Positions 21,491-30,443 of a DNA stretch of 36,119 bases are shown here, in pieces (within the stretch, counting starts at the first letter, position 1; each line of letters opens with the position of its first letter). The stretch comes from an uncultured Prevotella sp. (GTDB lineage Bacteria; Bacteroidota; Bacteroidia; Bacteroidales; Bacteroidaceae), in NCBI GenBank assembly GCA_946624005.1, contig CAMORS010000020.1:1-36119 (forward strand), read 5' to 3'. Under the pieces are notes generated by a model that was not told where the DNA came from, made no database searches, and worked only from the letters and a program-made list of their open reading frames with translations. The position numbers and the translations under genes were made by a program.

Positions 21491-22733
21491 CTACAATATC
21501 AACGACTTTGAAATAATGGCTCCAGTGGGGTCGCGCGAAAGCTTGGCAGCTGCCATCCAGGCAGGTGCCGACTCTGTCTACTTCGGCATCGGACAGCTCA
21601 ACATGCGTTCGCACTCTGCCAACCCGTTCACCATCGACGACCTGAAGGAGATAGCTGCCACCTGCCAGCAGCACGGCATCAAGACCTACCTCACCGTCAA
21701 CACCATCATCTACGGCGAGGACATTGAGACGATGCACCAGATTGTAGACGCAGCTCGCGAGGCTCACATCACGGCCATCATTGCCAGCGACGTGGCGGTC
21801 ATGACCTACTGCAACCGCGTGGGGGTGGAGGTGCACCTCTCTACACAACTCAACATCTCGAACATAGAGGCACTAAGATTCTACGCTCAGTTTGCCGATG
21901 TCGTCGTCCTGGCACGCGAACTGAACATGCAGCAAGTGGCCGAGATCTACCAGCACATCGTTGACGAGCATATCTGCGGACCCAGTGGCCACCTCATCCG
22001 CATTGAGATGTTCTGCCATGGAGCACTCTGCATGGCCATCTCGGGCAAGTGCTACCTGTCGCTGCAGAACACCGGACGGTCGGCCAACCGGGGTGCCTGC
22101 ATGCAACTGTGCCGACGCTCGTACACCGTGACCGACAACGAGACGGGCACGCAGTTAGAGATCGACAACAAGTATATCATGAGTCCGAAGGACCTGAAGA
22201 CCATCCGCTTCATCGACCGCATGATGAAGGCTGGTGTGCGGGTCTATAAGATAGAAGGAAGGGCGCGCGGTCCGGAATATGTCTACAACGTCGTGCAGTG
22301 CTACAAAGAGGCCATCCAGAGTGTCATCGACGGAACGTTCACCGAAGAGAAGAAAGACCAATGGGACGAACGCTTGGCAAGTGTGTTCAACCGCGGCTTC
22401 TGGGATGGCTACTATCAAGGGCAGACGCTGGGCGAATGGAACAGCAACTACGGCTCGAATGCCACCTTACGAAAGGTGTATGTGGGCAAGGGCCGTAAGT
22501 ATTTCTCGAAGATAGGCGTGGCGGAGTTTCAGGTGGAAGCCACCACTTTCGAACCTGGCGACAAACTGCTCATCACGGGTCCTACGACGGGTGTCATCTA
22601 CGTGACGCCCACCGAGATTCATGGCAACAACGGACCCATTCCGCGTGCCGAGCAAGGCATGAGGGTGTCGATAGCCGTACCGGAAAAAGTTCGCGAGAGC
22701 GACAAGCTTTTCAAATTAGTAAAGGCGGAATAA
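21480..22733 (+). CDS. U32-family protein (tRNA hydroxylation TrhP-like)
   Basis: 417 residues from MDNCYNINDFEIMAPVGSRE. The U32 pattern is complete: AAIQAGADSVYFGIG, VHLSTQLNISN, and the cysteine signature MFCHGALCMAISGKCYLS...NRGACMQLCRR, followed by SPKDLKTI and KIEGRARGPEYV. U32 proteins once called peptidases act in prephenate-dependent 5-hydroxyuridine formation in tRNA; the cysteines may hold an Fe-S cluster. The C-terminal beta domain (residues 330-410) fits the full-length form. Its first codons ATG GAT AAT TG lie in the repeat. Confidence 0.92.
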   Translation: MDNCYNINDFEIMAPVGSRESLAAAIQAGADSVYFGIGQLNMRSHSANPFTIDDLKEIAATCQQHGIKTYLTVNTIIYGEDIETMHQIVDAAREAHITAIIASDVAVMTYCNRVGVEVHLSTQLNISNIEALRFYAQFADVVVLARELNMQQVAEIYQHIVDEHICGPSGHLIRIEMFCHGALCMAISGKCYLSLQNTGRSANRGACMQLCRRSYTVTDNETGTQLEIDNKYIMSPKDLKTIRFIDRMMKAGVRVYKIEGRARGPEYVYNVVQCYKEAIQSVIDGTFTEEKKDQWDERLASVFNRGFWDGYYQGQTLGEWNSNYGSNATLRKVYVGKGRKYFSKIGVAEFQVEATTFEPGDKLLITGPTTGVIYVTPTEIHGNNGPIPRAEQGMRVSIAVPEKVRESDKLFKLVKAE

Positions 22734-22734
22734 A

Positions 22735-24810
22735 TCAATCTTTGATGGAAAGATGCTTATCGAGGAAGTGCAGGATGCGTTCTTGCACTTCCTTGTTGCA
22801 TTCGTGAGGCATGTCCCAAAGTTCTGTCTGCAATGCGTCGTCGGCTTTCTGGCTGCGCCATACGTCGTGCATGATGTCGAAAGCGCGCTCTACTCCCTCT
22901 ACGGGGAACAGCTTGTCCTGACGTCCGCTGATAAAGAGCATCGGCTTCGGACAAGCTATCGAGGCAATATGTGGATAATCCATATACTGCCGCAGAAGGG
23001 GAATCGTGTTGGCAAAGCCGCCGTTCTCCTTCCGTCCATAGCGCCACGTCATCTGTACGTCGGTCGTCACCATCCAGCAGACGGCGGCGGCAGCCCTTAT
23101 CTCGTCGCTCAGGGCCGACAGCATCCACGACCGATAGCCGCCCATCGAGAAGCCCACACAGCCGATACGCTTTTTGTCCACCATGGGCAGCGTGGCTAAA
23201 AAACGAGTGGTAGCCATATCGTCGTAGGTCATCTGCGCACAAAGGTTCAGACCGTACATCATCATATTGCCCGCCACCACGTCATACTGGCTGCGGTCGG
23301 CTCCTTCAGCACGCCCTCGCTCGCCCCACATCGGTGCATCGGCAGCCAGCACGACGTAGCCTTTCGAGCAAAGATAGTTGCCAAGATACTGTCCGCCGTA
23401 GAGTTTCTCCACCCATTGGTCGGCATCCTGAAGCACCTCTTCCGCATCGTCTACGGGCCTGATCATCTTCTCCTTGCCAATGAAAAGATGCGCCCCGTGG
23501 TCGTGCAGCAGGTTGACGGCAGGGAAAGGTCCATCGCCCTCGGGTATCATCAGCAGGGCCGGTATATGGTACCACCCCCTGTTGATATCCACCTTATAGG
23601 TCTTCAACGCCTGAAGGTAGCTCAATTCCCCTCCCTCGGAGGGGTTAGGGGAGGTTTCAGGGAATGTTCCCATACACTCCAGCACCTTCTGCCGTGCCTG
23701 ACGTTTCCACTTCTTGAAGCTCTTCGTCTGGTTGTTCTCCCATGCCAATGGATAGTCAAGATGGGCGATGACAGAGTCGGCATAGACAGGGAAATTCTTG
23801 TAAAACTCGTAGCGCTCGCGCTTTTGTGCCGGCATATTGATGCTGAAGGCGAACAACATCACCAAGCAACTTAGGATGGTCTTCACATGATAGCGTGGAC
23901 GGTGTTTCGTCTCGATGTATATCTTGCCCACATACTCGCCGATAATGCCCAGGCTGATGAGGATGCAACCGCCGATGAACCACATCGAAACAATGAGCGA
24001 CGCCCAGCCAGGGACGGCTGTATTGTTCATCCACGAATGGAGCACGTAGAGGAGTATCAGCAAGGCAATGAAAACAAAGGCGATGCCCATAGCCAATACC
24101 ATACGGACGGGCTTCACTGAGAACGATGTGATGCCGTCGATGGCGAAGTTCAGCATCTTCGACAAGGGATATTTGCTCTCGCCGGCAAAGCGGCTCACAC
24201 GGTCGTAGTATACTTCTGCTGTATCGTAGCCCAACAAGGGCACGATGCCGCGTAGGAAGAGGTTGCGTTCGTCGTAGCGCAGCAGCTCTTCGACAGCCCG
24301 GCGGCTCATCAGCCGATAGTCGGCATGGTTGTACACCGTCTTCGCTCCGAGGCGTTGCATCAGCCGGTAGAACAGCTTGGCGGTGGTACGCTTGAAGAAG
24401 GTGTCTTCGCGCCGCTGCCGACGCACCCCGTAGACAATTTCTTTCTTCTCGGTGTTGTGCAGGTCGACCATCTGCTCGATGACCGACGGGTCGTCTTGCA
24501 GGTCGGCATCGATGCTGACAAACAGGTCGTAGCGCTCAAGGGCCGTCTCCATTCCTGCCACAAGGGCATTCTGATGACCAGCATTATGGGCCAGACAGAC
24601 ACCACCCACCCTGCCGTCGGCAGCATGGAGGTCTTCGATGATGCTCCACGTTCGGTCGGTCGACCCATCGTCGACATAGACGATACCGCTCTCTGCAGCT
24701 ATCTTTTTCCGCTCGGTCATACCTGTCAAGAGGTCGGACAGACGGCGGTTGGTCTCCGGAAGCACTTCCTCCTCGTTAAGGCAAGGCACTACGATGCACA
24801 ATCTCTTCAT
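22735..24810 (-). CDS. Fusion: GtrB-like glycosyltransferase 2 plus exported alpha/beta hydrolase
   Basis: 691 residues from MKRLCIVVPCLNEEEVLPET. Residues 1-308 are a complete GtrB/DPM1-like transferase: VYVDDGSTD, SIDADLQDDP, and two membrane spans (about 237-258, 269-293), ending KIYIETKHRPRYHVK. Residues 309-329 (TILSCLVMLFAFSINMPAQ) look like a signal peptide, and the rest is a dienelactone/acetyl-esterase-like hydrolase: nucleophile GFSMGGYRSW, acid SGRQDKLF, histidine MPHECNKEV. A GTG at 23,886 (plus strand 23,884-23,886) could start the hydrolase alone, so two originally separate genes may have lost a stop. A palindromic repeat (23,626-23,658) is read as ETSPNPSEGGEL. The start overlaps the upstream stop by 4 nt (ATGA). 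Confidence 0.85.
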   Translation of the reverse strand: MKRLCIVVPCLNEEEVLPETNRRLSDLLTGMTERKKIAAESGIVYVDDGSTDRTWSIIEDLHAADGRVGGVCLAHNAGHQNALVAGMETALERYDLFVSIDADLQDDPSVIEQMVDLHNTEKKEIVYGVRRQRREDTFFKRTTAKLFYRLMQRLGAKTVYNHADYRLMSRRAVEELLRYDERNLFLRGIVPLLGYDTAEVYYDRVSRFAGESKYPLSKMLNFAIDGITSFSVKPVRMVLAMGIAFVFIALLILLYVLHSWMNNTAVPGWASLIVSMWFIGGCILISLGIIGEYVGKIYIETKHRPRYHVKTILSCLVMLFAFSINMPAQKRERYEFYKNFPVYADSVIAHLDYPLAWENNQTKSFKKWKRQARQKVLECMGTFPETSPNPSEGGELSYLQALKTYKVDINRGWYHIPALLMIPEGDGPFPAVNLLHDHGAHLFIGKEKMIRPVDDAEEVLQDADQWVEKLYGGQYLGNYLCSKGYVVLAADAPMWGERGRAEGADRSQYDVVAGNMMMYGLNLCAQMTYDDMATTRFLATLPMVDKKRIGCVGFSMGGYRSWMLSALSDEIRAAAAVCWMVTTDVQMTWRYGRKENGGFANTIPLLRQYMDYPHIASIACPKPMLFISGRQDKLFPVEGVERAFDIMHDVWRSQKADDALQTELWDMPHECNKEVQERILHFLDKHLSIKD
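23626..23658. repeat. Palindromic repeat coding TSPNPSEGGE inside the hydrolase
   Basis: TTCCCCTCCCTCGGAGGGGT followed by TAGGGGAGGTTTC. Related units lie at 30,718-30,750 and 30,808-30,838. Confidence 0.75.
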
Positions 24811-26369
24811 CTTTGATACCATATTCTTTTACGATGAAACAACACGATGACACCCATCAGCAACAGCTCGACACCCAGACAGCAGAGATAGACTTCATGA
24901 CTCTGCCACGGTCCTTGGAACATGAAGTAACGCTGTGCCGGAAAATGCATATAAACATCCACCTCGTAGGTCTGGAAGGCCTCAGTGATGCCTGACACGT
25001 TGATGGGCCACCAGCAGAACGACGCCGCTATCTGCATCGCCACGAATGCCCACGCCACCCAACGACGTAGCTTCTTCTCGTCTATCACGCCCATTAGCAA
25101 TACCAACAGAAAGGGGAAGAAGGCCGTCAGCTTGCGCGTCTCAATGTCGGCCACGAAGAAGAGGGTCATCAGCAGCAACGCGTAGAAAGGCAGTCCGTAC
25201 CTGGCGATGGTTTGCCGACAAATATCTTTCCAGCATAGCACAATCAGCACGAAGAACAACCCTAAATAGAGGGCATGGGTCTCGATGAATATAAGGATGT
25301 CGGTCAGCGGAAACTGACTCATCTGCACCAGCTGGTAGTAGAACGAAAACTCGCTCGGACCGCCAAACAGCTCTACTGCCTTGTAAAGCAATACGAAGAC
25401 AAGAAACGAACTCAGCAATCTCAGCATATTCTTCTTTTTGAGAATATTTTCAAAAACGGGCTTCCAGTCGATTGTCAGGGGCTTCAGGGCGCGCCATACG
25501 AACACCATCCACACCACCGCTGCCAGCAGCAGAACGACGATATTAGCGGCTGGGCGCATCACGAAAAGCCCACGGAACGTATCCACTCCCCGATAATGAA
25601 TCCGGAAGAACACATACGCCATAAAGAACAGCGGGCTCCACAACACCATCGCCCATCGACAGCAGAGCCACCACCTCCGTTCCCAAGCCTCGAAGCCTCT
25701 CCCTGCCTCCGAGCTTCTGCTCAGCGATCCCAAGGTCCAGTTTGTCGCTGTATCACAGCGACCATCCCCCCTCAAACCAGGCAAGGCCACCACTGCCAGC
25801 ACCACCAAGCTCAGCACAGGCCACACCATCAGGCTCACCACCCCAACGCCAACGAGCCTCAGCGTATCGCCAAGCCCCTCCGAGCGTTGCCTCCTGAAGG
25901 CATAGAAAGCCGCCATGCAGCTCAGCATCAGCGCCATCATATCAGTCAGCAACGGGTAGTAGCCCATATACTTCAGCACATGGAAATTGAAGAAGATGCA
26001 CGCGAAGCCTATCGTCTCCGTCGCTCCCTGCCACCGCATCAGCCGCGACAAGCGGAAGAAGTAGAACACGCTGACAGCCAACCACACGATGTTCGTCGCA
26101 GCGCATACCTTATATATATATATAGGATCAAAACCGAGACCCGTCCACTTTAACACGAAATGGACGATGGCGAAAGGCAGGAAGCGGTGCATGTGATACT
26201 TATTGATGCCACCCGTGAAGAAGTCGTCTTCGATGTGCAGCACGATGTCGCGATAGATGACGCCATCCCATCCGGCGCCATCGTTCATTGCCACTATCTC
26301 GCCGAAATAGTTCATCGCTACTATCACGGCCAGCAGCAACACCAATATCACACGTCTCTCACATCTCAC
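24807..26369 (-). CDS. Polytopic membrane protein of unknown function
   Basis: 520 residues with about 11 hydrophobic spans, the first at residues 6-27 (RVILVLLLAVIVAMNYFGEI). The layout (first loop with DGAGWDGVIYRDIV, and NKYHMHRFLPFAIVHFVL) resembles polytopic lipid-linked-sugar transferases, but no diagnostic motif was recognised. It is coupled by a 4-nt overlap with the GtrB-like gene, as GT-C-type proteins often are in GtrB-type glucosylation systems, so it may be the transferase that uses the lipid-linked sugar. Residues about 203-235 (DGRCDTATNWTLGSLSRSSE) are Arg/Ser-rich with a palindrome (GTCGCTGT-AT-ACAGCGAC-like near 25,743-25,762), so another repeat may be inserted there. Confidence 0.75.
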   Translation of the reverse strand: MRCERRVILVLLLAVIVAMNYFGEIVAMNDGAGWDGVIYRDIVLHIEDDFFTGGINKYHMHRFLPFAIVHFVLKWTGLGFDPIYIYKVCAATNIVWLAVSVFYFFRLSRLMRWQGATETIGFACIFFNFHVLKYMGYYPLLTDMMALMLSCMAAFYAFRRQRSEGLGDTLRLVGVGVVSLMVWPVLSLVVLAVVALPGLRGDGRCDTATNWTLGSLSRSSEAGRGFEAWERRWWLCCRWAMVLWSPLFFMAYVFFRIHYRGVDTFRGLFVMRPAANIVVLLLAAVVWMVFVWRALKPLTIDWKPVFENILKKKNMLRLLSSFLVFVLLYKAVELFGGPSEFSFYYQLVQMSQFPLTDILIFIETHALYLGLFFVLIVLCWKDICRQTIARYGLPFYALLLMTLFFVADIETRKLTAFFPFLLVLLMGVIDEKKLRRWVAWAFVAMQIAASFCWWPINVSGITEAFQTYEVDVYMHFPAQRYFMFQGPWQSHEVYLCCLGVELLLMGVIVLFHRKRIWYQR

Positions 26370-26391
26370 CTCTTTCCTCGTACCTCGAGAA

Positions 26392-27384
26392 TCAAGACAA
26401 CTCCAGCATGCGGTTGATAGGCTTCACGGCTTCGCGGGCTGTCTCAGCATCCACCTCCACCGTAGGCCACTCGTATCTCAGGGCGTTGTAAACCTTCAGC
26501 AGTGTGTTCAGCTTCATATACTGGCACTCGTTGCAATGACAGCCAACGCTACCCTCGCTCACCTCTGGCGGAACGGGATAGAACGACTTGTCTTTGCACT
26601 TCCGCTCTATCTCGTGCAGGATGCCTGCCTCCGTAGCGATGATAAACTCCTTCTTGTCGCTCTCCACACAATAGTTCAGGATGACAGCCGTAGAACCCAC
26701 CACGTCGGCCATAGCCAGTACCGGTCCCTTACACTCGGGGTGAGCCAGTACAACAGCCTCGGGGTGTTGCTCCTTCAGCTCTTTGATGGCCTCCACCGAG
26801 AAGCGCTCGTGTACATGGCAGCCACCGTTCCAGAGCAGCATCTCGCGCCCTGTCACCGTGTTGATATAGCTTCCTAAGTTATAATCGGGACCGAAGATAA
26901 TCTTCGCATCCTTGGGGAACGTGTCGATAATCTTCTTCGCGTTGCCACTCGTCACCACCACATCGGTCAGTGCCTTCACGGCTGCCGTGGTGTTTACATA
27001 GCTCACCACCTGGTAGCCCGGATGCTCCTCCTTGTATTTCTTCAAGTCTTCAGCCTTGCAGCTGTCGGCCAGCGAGCATCCTGCGTTGAGGTCGGGACAG
27101 AGCACCAGCTTGTCCGGGCACAGTATCTTGCACGTCTCGGCCATGAAGTGGACGCCGCACATCACGATGATCTTCGCATCCGTCTGCGCTGCCTTCTGTG
27201 CCAGTGCCAACGAGTCGCCGATGAAGTCGGCCACCTCTTGTATCTCCGGACGGGTGTAGTAGTGAGCCAGGATGATGGCGTTCTTCTCTTCACTAAGTTG
27301 TCTGATCAGGGGATTCAGATTTGTTCCCACCTTGACGGGCTCGTTGATGAATCCCTGCTTTTTCCACAAATTTTTTATTCTCAT
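26392..27384 (-). CDS. nadA: Quinolinate synthase
   Basis: 330 residues from MRIKNLWKKQGFINEPVKVG. NadA makes quinolinate from iminoaspartate and dihydroxyacetone phosphate, with a [4Fe-4S] cluster, in NAD synthesis. Conserved blocks: AIILAHYYTRPEIQEVADFI, MCGVHFMAETCKILCPDK, PDLNAGCSLADSC, HPECKGPV, ATEAGILHEIE, and the C-terminal GCHCNECQYMKLNTL with cluster cysteines. It lies directly beside the DnaA-box cluster and is read away from it. No nadB or nadC in the window. Confidence 0.97.
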   Translation of the reverse strand: MRIKNLWKKQGFINEPVKVGTNLNPLIRQLSEEKNAIILAHYYTRPEIQEVADFIGDSLALAQKAAQTDAKIIVMCGVHFMAETCKILCPDKLVLCPDLNAGCSLADSCKAEDLKKYKEEHPGYQVVSYVNTTAAVKALTDVVVTSGNAKKIIDTFPKDAKIIFGPDYNLGSYINTVTGREMLLWNGGCHVHERFSVEAIKELKEQHPEAVVLAHPECKGPVLAMADVVGSTAVILNYCVESDKKEFIIATEAGILHEIERKCKDKSFYPVPPEVSEGSVGCHCNECQYMKLNTLLKVYNALRYEWPTVEVDAETAREAVKPINRMLELS

Positions 27385-27660
27385 CATCACTTTATTTTTT
27401 GTTTTTAATTTTAAAATCTAAAGAAAACAATATGGTGATAGGCTGTGGATATGTGGATAACTCCTTCCGGTCGCGCCTTATCTCCTTTATTCTCAGCGTG
27501 TTCGTGGGTCCCTGCTTTTGTGGATAACTCGCTTCATAGGTTGTGTATAAACGGTGCATTATCCACCTTTGTGGCCTTTCTGCCGTCAGCGGTGTGCATA
27601 TCCCGGCATTTTCCACACACTTATCCCTATACTTATCCACACACTTATCCACACCTCTCA
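27385..27660. other. DnaA-box cluster with AT-rich flank: candidate replication origin
   Basis: Four perfect DnaA boxes: TGTGGATAA at 27,452-27,460 and 27,519-27,527, TTATCCACA at 27,633-27,641 and 27,645-27,653. One-mismatch boxes: 27,444-27,452, 27,542-27,550, 27,559-27,567, 27,609-27,617. The left boxes point one way and most right boxes the other. An AT-rich stretch (27,388-27,432, with TTTATTTTTTG and TTTTTAATTTTAAAATC) adjoins the left edge and could be the unwinding element. A stretch of 270 bp without a gene carrying this many boxes is what oriC looks like; a DnaA-titration site is the alternative. dnaA itself is not present. Confidence 0.7.
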
Positions 27661-27678
27661 CCCCTTCATTCTTCATTC

Positions 27679-29430
27679 CTAATACTTCTCGCGCTTCTTC
27701 GTACCCGTTCGGGCCTCCACGACGTTGACCACATAGTCGCCCAGCTTCTCGCACTCGTTGATCAGGTCCATATAGATGGTGCCCACACCGTACGTATACT
27801 GGTGGTTGTTGATGTCGTTGATGTTCTGCGATTTCAGCTGGTCGCGGTAGTTGTTGATTTCCGTCTCGATGTTGAACGAGCGGTTCACGTTGAAGGCATC
27901 CTTCCTGCCGCCCATCAGCTGGTTCATCATCGTCAGCGCATTGTCTACGAGCGTCATCATCTGGTGGATATGGTCGTAGTGTTCAGTATTGAAGTGATCT
28001 TGCTTGGCGGCAAACTTACGGTTGATGGTGCGAGCCATGTTGTAGCACGAGTCGCCAATCGACTCCAGCTCGCTCACCTCGCGCAGCATGGCGCGTATCT
28101 TGCCCTTCGTCTCGTCGGAGAGGTGGGCGTCACTCACGCTCTCTAAGTATTTGGCTATCTCTATCTCCATATTGTCGGAGATGCCTTCGTATTTCTCAAT
28201 CCGCGAGAAGAGCTTGTTGTAGGCTGCCTCGTTCTCCTTCTTCTGGTTGGAGGTCGACGACGACAGGTTCAGCAGCTCTTGCACCATGCCGAACATGCGC
28301 TGCATACGCTCCGAGAAGGATGTTATCTCTTTCTGGGCCTCCAGAACGGAGAGCTCCGGCGTGCGCATGAAGCCCGCCGTGATGAAGTGCAGGCGGAAGT
28401 CTTCTTCCTCGTCCACGCGCTTAGGCTTAATCACCCAACAGACGAAACGCTCAATCTGCGGCACAAACCATACGAGGATGAGCGTGTTGGCAACATTGAA
28501 GCAGGTATGGAAGGCGGCCAGCACAAAGCTCAGCTTGGCAGCGTTGGCCAGGAATGTTTCCTGCGAGACGCTCTCCTTCGTCATCGTTACGTCGTAGCCT
28601 ACCAGACCACAGACAAGGTCGATGAACGGGCGGAATACCATCAGTATCCACACCACACCGAAGAGGTTGAAGAACATGTGCGACAGGGCGGCCCTGCGTG
28701 CCTGTGTGTTGGCTGAGAGGGCGGCGAGGTTCGATGTCACCGTCGTGCCGATGTTCTCACCCATCACCAGGGCGATACCTTGATAGATGGGTAGCGCACC
28801 GCTCGAACACAGTATCATCGTGATGGCCATCACCGCTGCAGACGACTGCACGCAGAATGTCAGGATGCCGCCTAAGAGCAGGAATACGAGCGTCGTCCAG
28901 AACGATGTGGGGTCGAACGAGGCAAAGAAGTTGAGCAACGCCTGGTTCTCGCCGAGATGCATATCCGATCCCGTCATGCGCAGCGTGCCCAGTCCGAGCA
29001 GCAGGAACGACAGTCCGAACAGGAAGTCACCGATGAAGCGGTAGCGCTTCTGGTAGATCAGGATGATGCCTAAGAGGAAGGCGGGATAGACGGCGCTCGT
29101 GATGTCGAACGACATACCAGCCGACATAATCCATGCCGTCAGCGTCGTGCCGATGTTGGCACCCATAATCACCGAGATGGCCTGTGCCAGCGTCAGCAGT
29201 CCGGCATTGACAAACGATACGGTCATCACCGTCGTTGCCGTCGACGACTGCACGCTGGCTGTCACCAGCATGCCCGTCAGGATGCCCGTCAGGCGGTTTG
29301 TCGTCATCGCTCCTAACACATGACGCAGTTGTGGACCAGCAAGTTTCTGCAAAGCGTCGCTCATCGACTTCATACCAAACATCAGCAAAGCCAATGAGCC
29401 TAATAATTTCAGTACAATAGAAATAGACAT
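27679..29430 (-). CDS. Na+/phosphate cotransporter with PhoU-like C-terminal domain
   Basis: 583 residues from MSISIVLKLLGSLALLMFGM. The NptA/PNaS family is shown by two QSS motifs (VTASVQSSTATT near residue 55; FCVQSSAAVMAI near 200) in an inverted-repeat membrane domain of about 9 spans (residues 1-340), followed by a soluble helical PhoU-like part (about 360-560: EAQKEITSFSERMQRMFGMV...). It would import inorganic phosphate with sodium. ATG 29,430 is chosen because a good promoter lies just upstream; an open frame continues to 30,291 but is antisense to the DUF3108 gene. Confidence 0.93.
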   Translation of the reverse strand: MSISIVLKLLGSLALLMFGMKSMSDALQKLAGPQLRHVLGAMTTNRLTGILTGMLVTASVQSSTATTVMTVSFVNAGLLTLAQAISVIMGANIGTTLTAWIMSAGMSFDITSAVYPAFLLGIILIYQKRYRFIGDFLFGLSFLLLGLGTLRMTGSDMHLGENQALLNFFASFDPTSFWTTLVFLLLGGILTFCVQSSAAVMAITMILCSSGALPIYQGIALVMGENIGTTVTSNLAALSANTQARRAALSHMFFNLFGVVWILMVFRPFIDLVCGLVGYDVTMTKESVSQETFLANAAKLSFVLAAFHTCFNVANTLILVWFVPQIERFVCWVIKPKRVDEEEDFRLHFITAGFMRTPELSVLEAQKEITSFSERMQRMFGMVQELLNLSSSTSNQKKENEAAYNKLFSRIEKYEGISDNMEIEIAKYLESVSDAHLSDETKGKIRAMLREVSELESIGDSCYNMARTINRKFAAKQDHFNTEHYDHIHQMMTLVDNALTMMNQLMGGRKDAFNVNRSFNIETEINNYRDQLKSQNINDINNHQYTYGVGTIYMDLINECEKLGDYVVNVVEARTGTKKREKY

Positions 29431-29453
29431 ACAATATAATTTTATTTCGCCTG

Positions 29454-29484
29454 CAAAGATACTAATAAAAGAGCGAAACACAAA
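29454..29484 (-). promoter_or_regulatory. Bacteroidota promoter for the Na/Pi cotransporter
   Basis: Minus-strand TTTG (29,484-29,481), 19 bp, TATCTTTG (29,461-29,454), 24 bp before the ATG. Confidence 0.75.
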
Positions 29485-29586
29485 AGAAAAGCTCGTTTTT
29501 CTTTCTATTTCCGATCTCAACCCCTTAAACCTTCCCTTTTTATCTCGGTCTAAAAGGCAAAACAATCCATCAGAGCAAAAGAAAAA

Positions 29587-30393
29587 ATGAAGAAGAAAAT
29601 CATCACCACCATAGTCTGCTCGCTCGTCGCTATGACGCTGCAGGCACAATGCACCTTCCGCAACACAGCTTTCCAGGGAGGCGAGTTTCTTTCCTACAAC
29701 CTCTACTACAACTGGCAGTTCGTGTGGGTCAAGGCAGGGTCGGCCTCTATGTCCACCGTCAAGAGCCGATACAAGGGGAAGGAGGCTTACCGCGCCAGTC
29801 TCACCACACGGGGCAACAACAAGGTCGACGAGATGTTCGTACTCCGCGACACGCTGCTGGCCTACTGCTCCACAGATATGGCTCCGCTCTACTTCCGCAA
29901 GGGAGCCCGTGAGGGCAGTCGCTACACCGTCGACGAGGTGTGGTACGACTATAAGGGTGGTAACTGCAACCTCACGCAGCGTCGGCTCCGGAAGGACGGC
30001 ACCAGCAAGACCATCCACAACACGCGCGAAGAGTGTGTCTTCGACATGCTCAACATCTTCCTCCGTGCGCGCAGCTTCAATCCCACGGGGTGGAAGAAGG
30101 GTAATGTCGTCAACATACCCATCGCCGATGGCAACGGCATCGACAAGGCGCAGCTCGTCTACAACAGCAAGTCGACCGTCAAGGCCGACAACGGCAAGAA
30201 GTACCGCTGCCTGGAGCTTTCCTACAAAGAGCTGGAAGATGGGAAGTATAAGGAGATTGTGCGCTTCTATGTCACCGACGACGACAATCACATCCCTGTC
30301 CGCCTCGACATGTTCCTGAAGTTCGGCTCCGCCAAGGCGTTCCTCACCAGCATCAAGGGCAACCGCAACCCCATCAAGGCCGCCGTCAAGTAA
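29587..30393 (+). CDS. DUF3108 exported protein
   Basis: 268 residues. Signal peptide MKKKIITTIVCSLVAMTLQA; then FQGGEFLSYNLYYNWQFVWV and KAGSASMSTV, the DUF3108 start pattern (G-E-x-L-x-Y-x-x-x-Y-x-x-x-x-x-x-G), and later DMLNIFLRARSF and RFYVTDDDNHIPVRLDMFLK. DUF3108 proteins are periplasmic or outer-membrane-facing beta-rich proteins, thought to have a beta-barrel-like fold; function unknown. It diverges from the Na/Pi gene. Confidence 0.9.
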   Translation: MKKKIITTIVCSLVAMTLQAQCTFRNTAFQGGEFLSYNLYYNWQFVWVKAGSASMSTVKSRYKGKEAYRASLTTRGNNKVDEMFVLRDTLLAYCSTDMAPLYFRKGAREGSRYTVDEVWYDYKGGNCNLTQRRLRKDGTSKTIHNTREECVFDMLNIFLRARSFNPTGWKKGNVVNIPIADGNGIDKAQLVYNSKSTVKADNGKKYRCLELSYKELEDGKYKEIVRFYVTDDDNHIPVRLDMFLKFGSAKAFLTSIKGNRNPIKAAVK

Positions 30394-30443
30394 TCCCCCC
30401 TTCTCTTTTTTATCACGAATTAAAGAATTAGAGAATTCTTTCC

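Noticed and set aside
25275..26153. Plus-strand open frame of 292 codons, His/Gln/Pro-rich
   Set aside because: Antisense to the polytopic membrane protein; composition is the mirror of hydrophobic codons.
29431..30291. Extension of the Na/Pi cotransporter to 870 residues
   Set aside because: The extra part is antisense to the DUF3108 gene, has no transporter features, and lies upstream of the promoter at 29,454-29,484.
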